Part shown: one piece after another, positions 17,231 to 26,759 of the stretch
Position numbering within the stretch: position 1 is the stretch's first letter
Layout of the letters: each line of letters begins with the position of its first letter
Assembly: GCA_963809245.1 (NCBI GenBank)
Contig: CAWEIU010000002.1
Location: forward strand, 310,001-374,000
Source: Roseiarcus sp963809245
GTDB lineage: Bacteria > Pseudomonadota > Alphaproteobacteria > Rhizobiales > Beijerinckiaceae
DNA: 64,000 nucleotides
Direction: 5' to 3'
Notes under the pieces: model-generated
What the model was told of the DNA's origin: nothing
Database searches by the model: none
Seen by the model: only the letters and a program-made list of their open reading frames with translations
Position numbers and translations under genes: made by a program

Positions 17231-18436
17231 TTATCCCTTCGTGCTCAGCCCAAGGGCGCTCAGCGCGAATTTCGCGGTGAGGCCCTGCACGAGGATCGAG
17301 AAGGTGACGACGCCGAAGGCCGCGACGAGGATGTCGTCGCGGTAGGGCATCGAGGGCGGCAACGCGAGCGAGAGGGCGAGCGCGAGCGCGCCGCGCAATC
17401 CGCCCCACCAAACAAAATGCAGTTCCGCCCACGAAGCCGCCCAGCGGCTGCGGGCGAACAACAGAGCGACCGGGTAGACGGTTGCAGCCCGACCCACGAG
17501 CGCCAGCGCGACGACGACGACCAGCGTGCCGAACGCCCGCGTCGGCGTTCGCGCCAGCGCGAGGCCGATCAGCAGGAACACCAGCGAATTGGCGGCGAAG
17601 GCTGCGAATTCCCAAAACTCAGCAACGAACGCGCGGCCGCGCGAAGACAGGGCGAACGGGTCTGCGTCGTCCGCGAGCACGCCGAGGTTGCCCATCAACA
17701 GTCCTGCGGAAACGGTGGCGAGAAGCCCGGAGGCGCCCAGCCGTTCGGCGGCGAGCAACGAGCCATAGGCGACGACGGCGGTCAGCGCGGTCTCGATCAG
17801 ATGATCGGTCGTCCGTCCCGCGAGAAGGATCGCGGCGCCGCCGGCCAGGAGCCCGACCGCGATTCCGCCGCCGCCGATCAATAACGCCTCGCGCAGCACG
17901 CCGAGCGGCGTCGGCGCGTCGGCGCTCGCCCCGGTCGAGGCGACGACGAGCGTGAAAAGCAGCGCGGCCACGCCATCGTTCAGCAGGCTCTCGCTCTCGA
18001 TGACGAGCCGCAAGCGACCTGCGACGCGCGTCTCGCGCAGCAAGGCGATGACCGCGATCGGGTCGGTGGCGGCGATCAGCGCCCCGAACGCCAGCGAGGG
18101 GGCGAGCGGCCATCCGAGCAGCGTCGTCACGCCGACGGCGACCACCAGCGCGCACAGCACGACGCCGAGGGTCGCCAGCGCCAGAACGAGCGGCAGTTCC
18201 CGGCGCAACGCGCTCCAGCGAATGCTGAGCGCCGCCTCGAAGAGCAACGGGGGAAGGATCACGTCGAAAATAACGTCGTGGGTGAGCGTGACGTCGCCGC
18301 CGACGCGCGCGAGCGCCAACGCCAGGCCGGTCAGCACGAGGCCGACGGTGTAGGGCAAGCGCAGGCGGCGCGCGAGGATCGCGACCACCATGGCGACGCC
18401 CAGCAGCTCGATTGTCCTGGCGACGATGACGTCCAT
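17231..18436 (-). CDS. CPA1-family sodium/proton antiporter
   Basis: Inner-membrane monovalent cation/proton antiporter of 401 residues with about twelve hydrophobic segments. Family motifs: DVILPPLLFEAALSIRW, ALIAATDPIAVIALLRE (the ion-binding Asp is the one in ATDPIAV) and IESESLLNDGVAAL. The C-terminal region WWGGLRGALALALSLALP is also typical of NhaP/CPA1. It lacks a long cytoplasmic tail. I use the ATG at 18436; a TTG at 18463 would add nine residues without a better binding site. It is convergent with pfp (7 bp gap) and divergent from the methyltransferase. Confidence 0.88.
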   Translation of the reverse strand: MDVIVARTIELLGVAMVVAILARRLRLPYTVGLVLTGLALALARVGGDVTLTHDVIFDVILPPLLFEAALSIRWSALRRELPLVLALATLGVVLCALVVAVGVTTLLGWPLAPSLAFGALIAATDPIAVIALLRETRVAGRLRLVIESESLLNDGVAALLFTLVVASTGASADAPTPLGVLREALLIGGGGIAVGLLAGGAAILLAGRTTDHLIETALTAVVAYGSLLAAERLGASGLLATVSAGLLMGNLGVLADDADPFALSSRGRAFVAEFWEFAAFAANSLVFLLIGLALARTPTRAFGTLVVVVALALVGRAATVYPVALLFARSRWAASWAELHFVWWGGLRGALALALSLALPPSMPYRDDILVAAFGVVTFSILVQGLTAKFALSALGLSTKG

Positions 18437-18557
18437 GCCGCTTTGTAAACAGCGGGCCGCCAAAGCGAAACTGCGATCGAACGGCCAAACTCGATTCGCG
18501 CCGTCGCAGGAGTGTCGTATTGTCTTGCGAATCTCTCACGGGAAATGGAGATGCGGG

Positions 18558-19229
18558 ATGGAGGATGCGAAATGGAGCGCCGTCGACACTTACATCGTGG
18601 AGAAGCTCGTCGCGCCTGACTTCGCGCTCGAGGCGGCATTGGCGACGAACGCAGCCGCGGGCCTGCCGCCGATCGACGTATCGCCGCCGCAAGGCAAGTT
18701 GCTTTACCTCCTCGCGCGCATGAGCCGGGCGCGCAAAGTGCTCGAGATCGGTGCTTTAGGCGGGTATTCGACCATCTGGCTGGCTCGCGCTCTGCCGGCT
18801 GACGGCTTCGTCGTGACCTTGGAGGCCAACGCGAAGCACGCCGAGGCGGCGCGCGAAAACATCCGGCGCGCGGGCCTCTCCGGGCAGGTCCGGCTGCGAG
18901 TCGGTCCCGCTCTCGAGACGTTGCCGCGCATCGAAGAGGAGGGCGTCGGCCCGTTCGATCTCGTCTTCATCGACGCCGACAAGCCGCGCAATCCCGAGTA
19001 CTTCGCCTGGGCGCTGCGGTTGGCGCGGCCCGGCACAGTCATCGTCTGCGACAATGTCGTGCGTGAGGGCGCGATCCTGGATCGCGCGAGCGCCGATCCG
19101 GCGGTGCAGGGCTCAAGACGGATGTTCGACATGATCGCCAAAGAGCCGCGCGTGAGCGCGACGGGCATTCAGACCGTCGGCGGCAAGGGGTGGGACGGCT
19201 TCATGGTGGCGATCGTCGATCGGACTTAA
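18558..19229 (+). CDS. SAM-dependent O-methyltransferase (CCoAOMT-like)
   Basis: A 223-residue class I methyltransferase of the caffeoyl-CoA / catechol O-methyltransferase group. Motif I is KVLEIGALGGYSTIWLA; motif II-like DLVFIDADKPRNPEYF includes the metal-binding Asp pair; VIVCDNVVREGAI supplies the further metal ligands (D-N). The ATG at 18558 begins MEDAKWSAVDTYIVEKL, in line with family N-termini; an earlier in-frame extension overlaps the antiporter promoter region and is unlikely. It is convergent with the M23 peptidase. The natural acceptor is unknown. Confidence 0.88.
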   Translation: MEDAKWSAVDTYIVEKLVAPDFALEAALATNAAAGLPPIDVSPPQGKLLYLLARMSRARKVLEIGALGGYSTIWLARALPADGFVVTLEANAKHAEAARENIRRAGLSGQVRLRVGPALETLPRIEEEGVGPFDLVFIDADKPRNPEYFAWALRLARPGTVIVCDNVVREGAILDRASADPAVQGSRRMFDMIAKEPRVSATGIQTVGGKGWDGFMVAIVDRT

Positions 19230-19244
19230 GGCCCCGCGACAGGG

Positions 19245-20613
19245 CTATCGCGAGGCGAACAGCGGCGCTCCGGCTTGCAGAAAGCGCTCGGGATCGACCG
19301 GCTCGCCGTCGACTCGCACTTCATAGTGGAGGTGCGGCCCCGTCGAGCGGCCGCTCGTGCCGATGCGTCCGATGAGCGCTCCTTCCTTCACCTCCTGGCC
19401 TTCGGTGACCAAGATCTCCGACATATGCGCGTACCGGGTCACGAGTTTGTTGCCGTGGTCGATCTCGACCATGGCGCCATACCCCCCCATCGGACCGGCG
19501 TGAATGACGCGACCCGCCGCGGTTGCGTGGATATCGGCGCCGTATTCCTGGACGAAATCGACGCCAGGGTGAAGCGCAGGCCGGCCGAGGAACGGATCCG
19601 ATCGGAACCCGAAGGGCGAAGAGACTTCCGCCTCGCCGACCAGCGGCGCGCGCACCGGCAAAGTGGGCATCAGCCGCGTCAACCTGTCGTCGAGCGCCAC
19701 AGCGCGCGCAGCCTCGGCGAGCGCGCGGTCGGAGGCGAAGTCCGCGCCGACTGGAATGTAAGGGCCGCCCACGCCTTTGACGGGAGGGACAATGAGCGCT
19801 TCCGCCGCGAGTCCGGCGCGTTCGACCACCGCCTGAAGGCGGCCGGCGTCGCGTCGCGCGGCGGCGCCGATTTCGCCCAGCGCCGCGGTCTGTCCCCGCT
19901 CCACGCGATCGAGCGAATAGGCGACCAGGCTGAGCCCCGCCGACGCGTCCAACCCCGGATCCGCCGCGGCCGTGGAGAGGTCGGCGCTTTCCGCGCTGTC
20001 GCTTTTGGGGATCGCGCTGACGTGCTCATCAGGCTCTTCGAGCGGCCGCGGCTTCGGTGGCGCCGAGGGGTCTTGCGGCGCGTAGCCTTGCGCGGCGGGC
20101 GGGAGGCCGGCCGCGGCGTCGAGCGGACTTGCCGCGCCGATCGCGGAGAGCGCCGATCGCCCCGCATTGGCTGTGCTTACGCCGCGCGGTCGAACTCGAG
20201 CCCTCGGCGGCGAACCCTGCGGTTTGGCTGGCGAGCGCCGCCACCATCGATCCGCGCTGCTCCAATTGCGCCTGCCGGGACAGCAATTCGTGAACCCTGC
20301 CTTCGAGCGCGCTTTGGTCGAGTCGCTGGCGGCTCGCGAGCCGGTCGGACTCGGCGCGCGCTTGTGCGAGGCGATCTTCGTAGACCGCTTGCATCTCGGT
20401 CTGGCGCGCGGCCAAGACCCGCAGCATGTCGTCGTGAAACGCGATATAGAACGTCGCCGCGCCGGCCCAGAGCAACGAAATGGGCAGGATCGCGACGAAC
20501 GCCCAGAACGCGGCTGGACGCAGGGCGATGGTCCGGATCGCGTCGCCCCGCGCATGGGAGAGGTAATAAAGCGCTCGATGCGGTTTCGGCCGCGGGCGAT
20601 AGTCTCGCGACAT
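19245..20613 (-). CDS. M23 family peptidase, interrupted by one frameshift
   Basis: Membrane-anchored murein endopeptidase-like protein. The N-terminal part (from ATG 20613, MSRDYRPRPKPHRALYYLSH) has one transmembrane helix and a coiled coil ending in VHELLSRQAQLEQRGSMV, a layout known from rhizobial M23 proteins. The C-terminal part is in a different frame and carries the LytM domain: HPGVDFVQEYG, then HMSEI and GPHLHYEVRVDG with the zinc ligands H-x-H. The change of frame falls near 20175-20195; removing one base there gives a continuous 455-residue protein. Both halves are conserved, so sequence error or a very recent mutation is likely. It is 59 bp downstream of bcp. Confidence 0.8.
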
Positions 20614-20672
20614 CAGGGCGCACGCTCCAGCCCCGAACATCGGGGATCAGCCGCGATTAGACCTTATTAGGG

Positions 20673-21161
20673 TTAACCGTTGGCAAACGAGGCCTGCATC
20701 GTCTTAACGGCGGCCAACGTCTCGGCCGCATGGCCGGGCACGCGCACCTTGCGCCAGATCCGCGCGATGCGGCCGTTGGGATCGATCAGGAACGTGGACC
20801 GCTCGACGCCCATGAACTTGCGCCCGTACATGGTCTTTTCGCGCCAGACGCCGTAGGCCTCGATCGCGTTCTTCGCTTCGTCGGCCGCCAGCGCGAGGGA
20901 CAGGCCGTGTTTGGCCCTGAACTTGGCGTGACTCGCCGCGCTGTCCGGCGAGACGCCGATCACCGCCGCGCCCGCGGCGTCGAACTCGCTGCGCAGCGCA
21001 TCGAAGGCGACGGCTTCGGCGGTGCAGCCCGAGGTGTCGTCCTTGGGGTAAAAATAGAGGATCACAGGCTTTCCCTTGAATGAGGCAAGGGCGACGACGC
21101 CTTGGTCCGTCGGCAGTTCGAAATCCGGCGCAGCCTCGCCGATATCCAAGTTTCTATACAT
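20673..21161 (-). CDS. bcp: Thioredoxin-dependent peroxiredoxin, BCP type
   Basis: Cytoplasmic thiol peroxidase of 162 residues. The peroxidatic cysteine lies in FYPKDDTSGCTAEAVAFDAL. The position five residues after it, Cys in 2-Cys BCP proteins of E. coli type, is Val/Ala here, so this is a one-Cys or atypical form. VIGVSPDSAASHAKFRAKHG and RSTFLIDPNGRIARIWR are family landmarks. The ATG at 21161 (MYRNLDIGEAAPDFELP) follows CGAGGGC and matches the family start. A CCCCGA-aca-TCGGGG hairpin at 20631-20645 lies between it and the M23 gene and may limit read-through. Confidence 0.92.
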   Translation of the reverse strand: MYRNLDIGEAAPDFELPTDQGVVALASFKGKPVILYFYPKDDTSGCTAEAVAFDALRSEFDAAGAAVIGVSPDSAASHAKFRAKHGLSLALAADEAKNAIEAYGVWREKTMYGRKFMGVERSTFLIDPNGRIARIWRKVRVPGHAAETLAAVKTMQASFANG

Positions 21162-21278
21162 TTTGCCCTCGTTTGAGCCACTTTCGTCGGCAATGTGCGG
21201 CCGACGGGGTAGGCTCCTCTCCATGGTCAGATTGACCGCAGGTCCTTGCCGGTTCAAGAGAATCGATAAGCCCTCGGC

Positions 21279-24200
21279 TTGATTCTTGACCTGCGGCGAA
21301 GGCGAACGCGGGTGAGCGGTTGGACCTCGCAGCGTGGCGGGGCTGCTGATTCCGCACGCTTCGGCGGTCGGTCGAACGGAGTTATCAGGGGATTGCGCGA
21401 GCACATCGACGCAGCCGCACGCTCCAAGGCCCGGGCGGCGATGCAGCGCCTGCTGCAGAGCGGCACGGGGAGGACGCTGCCGCCGTGCCGGCCTCGAGGC
21501 CGCGCCGGCCGGGCCGCACGCGCCCTGGCCGCGGCTGGCGGGTTCCTCATCCTGATCGTGATCGGCGCTCTCGGCGGGCTGTTCCTGGTGCTCGGCTCCG
21601 GCCCGATCAGCCTGGCGAGCCTCAATCCACGCATCGCCCAGAGCCTCGAGGAGCGCTTCGGCGACCGCTACACCGTCTCGATCGGCTCGACCTATCTCGT
21701 CCGCACGGACGGCGGAATCACAGTCGGTTTCGGCGGCCTTACATTGCGCGATCGGTCAGGCCGGCCGGTCCTCTCGGCCCCCAGGGGCCGCGTCGGCCTC
21801 GACGCGCTGTCGCTTCTCGCCCTCGACGTCAAGGTGCATCGGCTGGAACTTGACGGCCTCGACCTGCGTCTTCGCCTGCGCCAGGACGGCGTGCTGTCGA
21901 TCGCCGCGGCCAGCAATTCCAGCGCGGCGACAATCGAACTCGCGCCGCCCGTAGCCGCGCAACCGGCGCACGCTCAAACGACCGCGCCCGACTTCGGTCT
22001 GCTCGCCTTTCGGTTGATTGACGCGATGACTGGGGCGAGCCAGTCGCTGGACCACGTCGGCTTGGCCCACGGCCATCTCGAAGTCGCGAACGACGCCCTG
22101 GGACGGCGGACCGTCTATGACGATCTTTCCGTCGCCTTCGACAAGAGCGGAGAGGACGCCGCCATCCACGCTTCGGCGCGCAGCGCCGCCGGGCTCTGGT
22201 CTTTCGATGCGAACGCTCGCGGCGGCGAATCCCGCGTCGTCGCGATCGACGCGCGCGACCTGAACTTCAGCGACGTGGTCTCCTTCCACGCGGGCAAGCT
22301 GCCGTTCGATACGGACATGCCGATCTCCCTCAAGCTCGAAGCGCGCCTCGCCCCCAATTCCGCGATCCAGACGTTGCAGGGACGCTTCAGCCTCGGCGCC
22401 GGCTACTTCAAGCTCGACGACCCCGACCACGAGCCGTTCCTCGTCGACGAGGCGACGGGCGACATCGCCTGGGATGGCGCGGCGAAGCGCTACGAGTTCA
22501 AGAATCTCGAACTTCTTTCGAGCGGTACCCATATTTTTGCCTCGGGTTGGCTCGCGCCGCCGACGGCGTCCCAAGCCGCGTGGGTCTCCCATTTCCAGTC
22601 GAATGACACCGTGTTCGGCGGCGAGCGGCCGGGCGAAGCGCCGATCGTTATCGATGAGGCGGCGATCGACGCGCGCTACCTCGCCCCCGAATCGCGCTTC
22701 ATCCTCGACCGCATGGCCATTCACGGTCCGGCGGTGAGCGGGGAAGCGAGCGGCGAGACCGCCGCGGTCGCCGCGGGGGCGACCCTGAAGATGAAGCTGA
22801 GCCTTGGCCAGAGCGACCTCGGCGACGTGCTGCGGTTGTGGCCGAGCTTCATCAACGCCGACGCCCGCAACTGGTGCCTGCAACATGTGCACGGCGGCCA
22901 GCTCCTATCCGGCTCGATGACCGTGGACTGGGACGCCGCCGCCTTCGACGCCGCCATCCACAAGCGCGCGGTGCCCGCGGCGAGCGTGCACGGCGAGTTC
23001 GCGATCCACGACACGTCCCTCGATCTGCTGCCTGGAGCGCCGGCCCTGTCGGCTCTGGACGCGACCGGCGTCATCACCGGTCACGATTTCGTCGCCGGGG
23101 CGAAGAGCGGGATCATCGAAATGTCGCCGAGCCGGCGCATCCAGGTCTCGGACATCACCTACACCGTGCCGGACACCACGCCTGCGCCGATCGTCCCGGC
23201 CCAGGCCGGGGCGCATTTGCAAGGCAATGCCGACGCGCTCGCCGATCTGTTGAGCCGCGACGCGCTGAAGCGTTACGCCGGCTTCGCGGTCGATCCGAAC
23301 ACGGTCAAAGGCCAGTTCGACGGCAATCTCGCGCTCGACCTCAAGCTCGGCAAGACCGCCAAGCCGGAGGACAATCAGTTTCGCGCCGAAGGCAGTCTCA
23401 CCAACTTCCGGGTCGACCATTTCCTGGCGAGCGAGCGTCTCGACCAGGCGACGCTCGGCGTCGTCGCCGACCGGGGCGATCTGAAGATCACCGGCCAGGG
23501 GCAGATGTACGGCGCTCCGGTGACGATCGATCTGAGCAAGGGCGCTACGGACGAAGGAACGGTCCAACTCGCTTTGACGTTCGACAACGCCACGCGCGCC
23601 AAGCTCGGGCTTCCCGGCGCGACGATGCTGAACGGCCCGATGGGGGTGCGCGTCAAGGCGCCGCTCTCGAAGACGAGCGCCGACGTCGAAATCGATCTTT
23701 CCCGCGTCGCCATCGACAGTCCGCAAACCGGGCTTCTGAAAGCGGCCGGCAAGCCGGGCAAGGCGACGTTCACGTTGAAGCCGAGCGACGACGGGGTTGC
23801 CGTGAGCGCGATCACGGTCGACGCCGGGTCGCTTTCGGCGCGAGGGACGGCGCAGCTCGGCGCCGACGGGACGCTGCAGAACGCCAAGCTCAGCCAGTTG
23901 CGGCTGTCGGCGGCGGACGACCTGAAGGTCGACCTTCAGAACGGCTCATCGACGGCGAAAGCGTCGGTGCGTGGCGCCGTCCTCGACGCGCGCAATCTCG
24001 TCAAGGGATTCATGAACGCCGGCGGCCCGCCGGGCGGCGGCAAGGATCTCGATCTCGACGTGAAGATCGCGAACGTCATCGGCGCCAATTCGCAGGCGAT
24101 CGGCCAGTTCGAATTAAGCGGCGGCTGGCGAGGCGGCGTCATGGTGGGCATGCACGCGCGGGGCAGGATCGGCAACGGGACGCTAACCGCGCAGCAGGAC

Positions 24201-24857
24201 GAAGCAGGCGTCCTCCGGGCTCGCGTCACCGACGCCGGCGCGGTGAGCAAGTTCCTCGACCTCTACACCCATATGGAGGGCGGCAAGTTGGACCTCACGC
24301 TGCAGCAGGACGTGGGCGACGCGAGCCGGGGGGTCGCCAACGTCAACGATTTCGTGCTGCGCAACGAGCCGGCGCTGCGGAAGTTGACCGCCGCGGGCGA
24401 GACGGACGAAGGGGCCGGCGCCGCCGACAACCCCGACATCGAGCAGTTCGAGAAGATGTCTACGAGCTTTACGAGAAGTCCCGGCCGTCTGGATCTGCGC
24501 GAAGCGGTGATCTTCAACAGCCACATGGGCCTCACGACCCAAGGCTACCTCGATTACGCCCACAATCGCGTCGACCTCAACGGCACCTTCATCCCCGCCT
24601 ATCAGGTCAACAGCCTCGTCACGCACATTCCGGTGGTCGGCATGTTGCTGGGCGGCGGCGCCCACGAAGGCGTCTTCGGGCTCAACTACCGGATCGTGGG
24701 GCCGGTGACCGGGCCGACGCTGACCGTCAATCCGCTGTCGGCGATGACGCCCGGCTTCCTGCGCAAGGTGTTCGGCGCCGTCGACGGAACGGCTCCCCTG
24801 ACTGACGACACGGATCCTTCGAGCGCACCGCCGACCGGGGCGCCGGCGACGCGCTGA
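21279..24857 (+). CDS. AsmA/YhdP-like large membrane-anchored protein
   Basis: A protein of up to 1192 residues of the AsmA-like superfamily, whose E. coli relatives (YhdP, TamB, YdbH) help move phospholipids between the two membranes. One transmembrane helix (about residues 86-110, ALAAAGGFLILIVIGALGGL) anchors a very long periplasmic beta-rich region. The C-terminus has the AsmA-like block: GYLDYAHNRVDLNGTFIPAY, VVGMLLGGGAHEGVFGL, then VNPLSAMTPGFLRKVFG. The start is uncertain: 21279 is the most upstream candidate, and the ATG at 21441 would still keep the helix. Convergent with cytochrome b561 (20 bp gap). Confidence 0.85.
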   Translation: MILDLRRRRTRVSGWTSQRGGAADSARFGGRSNGVIRGLREHIDAAARSKARAAMQRLLQSGTGRTLPPCRPRGRAGRAARALAAAGGFLILIVIGALGGLFLVLGSGPISLASLNPRIAQSLEERFGDRYTVSIGSTYLVRTDGGITVGFGGLTLRDRSGRPVLSAPRGRVGLDALSLLALDVKVHRLELDGLDLRLRLRQDGVLSIAAASNSSAATIELAPPVAAQPAHAQTTAPDFGLLAFRLIDAMTGASQSLDHVGLAHGHLEVANDALGRRTVYDDLSVAFDKSGEDAAIHASARSAAGLWSFDANARGGESRVVAIDARDLNFSDVVSFHAGKLPFDTDMPISLKLEARLAPNSAIQTLQGRFSLGAGYFKLDDPDHEPFLVDEATGDIAWDGAAKRYEFKNLELLSSGTHIFASGWLAPPTASQAAWVSHFQSNDTVFGGERPGEAPIVIDEAAIDARYLAPESRFILDRMAIHGPAVSGEASGETAAVAAGATLKMKLSLGQSDLGDVLRLWPSFINADARNWCLQHVHGGQLLSGSMTVDWDAAAFDAAIHKRAVPAASVHGEFAIHDTSLDLLPGAPALSALDATGVITGHDFVAGAKSGIIEMSPSRRIQVSDITYTVPDTTPAPIVPAQAGAHLQGNADALADLLSRDALKRYAGFAVDPNTVKGQFDGNLALDLKLGKTAKPEDNQFRAEGSLTNFRVDHFLASERLDQATLGVVADRGDLKITGQGQMYGAPVTIDLSKGATDEGTVQLALTFDNATRAKLGLPGATMLNGPMGVRVKAPLSKTSADVEIDLSRVAIDSPQTGLLKAAGKPGKATFTLKPSDDGVAVSAITVDAGSLSARGTAQLGADGTLQNAKLSQLRLSAADDLKVDLQNGSSTAKASVRGAVLDARNLVKGFMNAGGPPGGGKDLDLDVKIANVIGANSQAIGQFELSGGWRGGVMVGMHARGRIGNGTLTAQQDEAGVLRARVTDAGAVSKFLDLYTHMEGGKLDLTLQQDVGDASRGVANVNDFVLRNEPALRKLTAAGETDEGAGAADNPDIEQFEKMSTSFTRSPGRLDLREAVIFNSHMGLTTQGYLDYAHNRVDLNGTFIPAYQVNSLVTHIPVVGMLLGGGAHEGVFGLNYRIVGPVTGPTLTVNPLSAMTPGFLRKVFGAVDGTAPLTDDTDPSSAPPTGAPATR

Positions 24858-24877
24858 ACGCTGGACCCGCCGTCAAG

Positions 24878-25405
24878 TCATCGCCGCCACGAAGCCATGC
24901 TCTGAAACACGCCGTCGCGAAAGACGAGCGCATGCGTCAGCGCCGCCCCGAGATGCGCCAGGAAGGTTGCGAACAGCACCAGGGCGAACGCCGTATGAAG
25001 CGGGCGTAAGAACGCGTAGAGGCTGTCGCTGTGAGGCAGTATCGGGGGCAGGTGCAGCGATCCGAAGAGGACGATCGGATAGCCCGCCGCCGACAACATG
25101 CCCCAGCCGACCAGCGGCAAGGCGAGCATCAAGCCGTACAACAGCCAATGCGAGGCGTGCGCCGCATACTGCAGCGTCGGCGGCATGTCCTGGGGCAGGG
25201 GCGGCGCCGGGCTCCCCAGGCAATTCGCCAGGCGGATCGCCGCAAGCAACAGGATCAGGATGCCGAGCGGCCGATGGATCGAAACGAGCCAGTGATAGTT
25301 CGACAGCGATGACGCCATGGCGACGCCGATGAACAGCATGGCCAGGATCAGCGCCGCCATCGACCAGTGCAGAACCCTGGAAAGAACGGAGAAGGCGTTC
25401 TGCAT
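24878..25405 (-). CDS. Cytochrome b561 family protein
   Basis: A 175-residue, four-helix di-heme inner-membrane cytochrome. Candidate heme ligands in the helices are His13 (RVLHWS), His44 (SIHRPLG), His137 (RPLHTAF) and His151 (FLAHLGAALTHA), the pattern of bacterial CybB. Such proteins oxidise quinol or shuttle electrons across the membrane, in this family often to peroxide- or superoxide-related partners. The start lies 2 bp after the stop of the catalase-fold gene, so the two are certainly cotranscribed and probably act together. Confidence 0.92.
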   Translation of the reverse strand: MQNAFSVLSRVLHWSMAALILAMLFIGVAMASSLSNYHWLVSIHRPLGILILLLAAIRLANCLGSPAPPLPQDMPPTLQYAAHASHWLLYGLMLALPLVGWGMLSAAGYPIVLFGSLHLPPILPHSDSLYAFLRPLHTAFALVLFATFLAHLGAALTHALVFRDGVFQSMASWRR

Positions 25406-25407
25406 CC

Positions 25408-26520
25408 TCAGGGGCCTTTCCCAGGCTGAACCGCGCTCGGAGTCTTCGCCTCGCCAGCCCGACGGGTGAAGGATAGGGCGTAGGCGGCCGAGCGCGCCGA
25501 CAGAAGCGGATCGTCCGACGGCTCAATGCCGGAAGGCAGTACCAGCGGGTCGAAGTTGATGTCGCGGCAATTGCCCGGCCCCTCCGCCTCGAGAGCCTGA
25601 ACGGTCAACGTCCCCACATCGACGCGCTCGCGCTCAGCGGGCCAGGGTATGGTCGCATCGTTGGTCGGATCTTGCGGCTGCCCGATGGTGACGACGAGGC
25701 GCCATTGCGCGGGCCCGCGTCCAAGCCGCGCCGCGAGTGCGTCGAAGAGAGCGTTCGGATCGTGAGACGGCTCGGCCGACTCGGGTGCGAACGCGTCGAT
25801 TGGCGTCATCGACCAGCGGACCGGCGTCGCGTTCCCGGCGGCGTCGATGAAGCGGAAGGCGTCGAGGCTGTTGTAGGTTGCGTTCGAGAAGCCCGAGGAG
25901 AAGGGATGCGCCTTGATGATCGAGGTCGCGCGAGCCGTCTCGGGATGCGCCGCAAGGAACGCGGCCACTCTTGCCGGGTCCGGCTTGCCGGTGTTCGGAT
26001 CGGGCTTCGTTGCGAGAAGCTGATCGTAGAAGCCCTGCGCGTCCCGCACCGCGAAGACGGAAATGTCGTTCATGCCGGTGCGCCAGGCCTCGCCGTCGGG
26101 CAAGCTGAAATTGACCGCCATGCTGCGCACCGCGGCCGGACCGTCCGGCATCGCCGGCTTCCCGCCGGCCAAGGCGAAGCGCCCGAAGACCGGCACGCGG
26201 CCCCGCTGGAATACGGACGCCTTCGACAGGCGAACCCCCGCGCCGTTGCTGTCGAACCAACCGGAAAAGCAGACGCCCTTGGCGTGGTTGCGGCGAAAGC
26301 CGGGATGCGGACCGTTCGCCTCTTCGAAGCGATCGATCATCGCCGTCTGATCGAGCCGGCCTGACGAAAGCCAGCCGCCGACCGAGGCGAACGATGCGGC
26401 TATTGCGAGAACCAAAACCCCGATGACGCCAAGCCGCATGAGATTGGCTGGAATCAGCAAAGCTGCGAGATCGTAGCGGCGTTCGGGCCCCAGCGGAGCC
26501 GGCGGGTCGGCGTCGGGCAT
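25408..26520 (-). CDS. Membrane-anchored catalase-family peroxidase
   Basis: Heme protein of the small catalase-related group (SrpA-like), 370 residues, shorter than true catalases. One transmembrane helix at about residues 30-48 places the heme domain in the periplasm. The distal His79 is in FRRNHAKGVCFSG and the proximal RxxxY heme ligand is RSAAY near residue 343, followed by ALSF. Members usually act as peroxidases on organic peroxides and have weak or no catalase activity. The adjacent cytochrome b561 suggests a membrane electron supply, making quinol-dependent peroxidase activity a reasonable inference. Confidence 0.88.
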   Translation of the reverse strand: MPDADPPAPLGPERRYDLAALLIPANLMRLGVIGVLVLAIAASFASVGGWLSSGRLDQTAMIDRFEEANGPHPGFRRNHAKGVCFSGWFDSNGAGVRLSKASVFQRGRVPVFGRFALAGGKPAMPDGPAAVRSMAVNFSLPDGEAWRTGMNDISVFAVRDAQGFYDQLLATKPDPNTGKPDPARVAAFLAAHPETARATSIIKAHPFSSGFSNATYNSLDAFRFIDAAGNATPVRWSMTPIDAFAPESAEPSHDPNALFDALAARLGRGPAQWRLVVTIGQPQDPTNDATIPWPAERERVDVGTLTVQALEAEGPGNCRDINFDPLVLPSGIEPSDDPLLSARSAAYALSFTRRAGEAKTPSAVQPGKGP

Positions 26521-26759
26521 TTGTCACCCTCTTCGGAGTGGCAGGCGATTTCGTGTCTGAGGGTCGCGGCGTGATTGACGATTGTTACGCCGCTCGACCT
26601 CGAACCCGGCGCCGAAAACCGCGCGCCCGCTCCCGCCGCACTATAGTGAGCCCGTGCGCTCCCCTGGTTCCAACGCATTCTTTCTTTGCAATCGATCGAT
26701 TCGCTCAATGCGGATCACGTTTCCGGGAGCGATCGATCAACGTCAAGGCGAGCGAGCCG

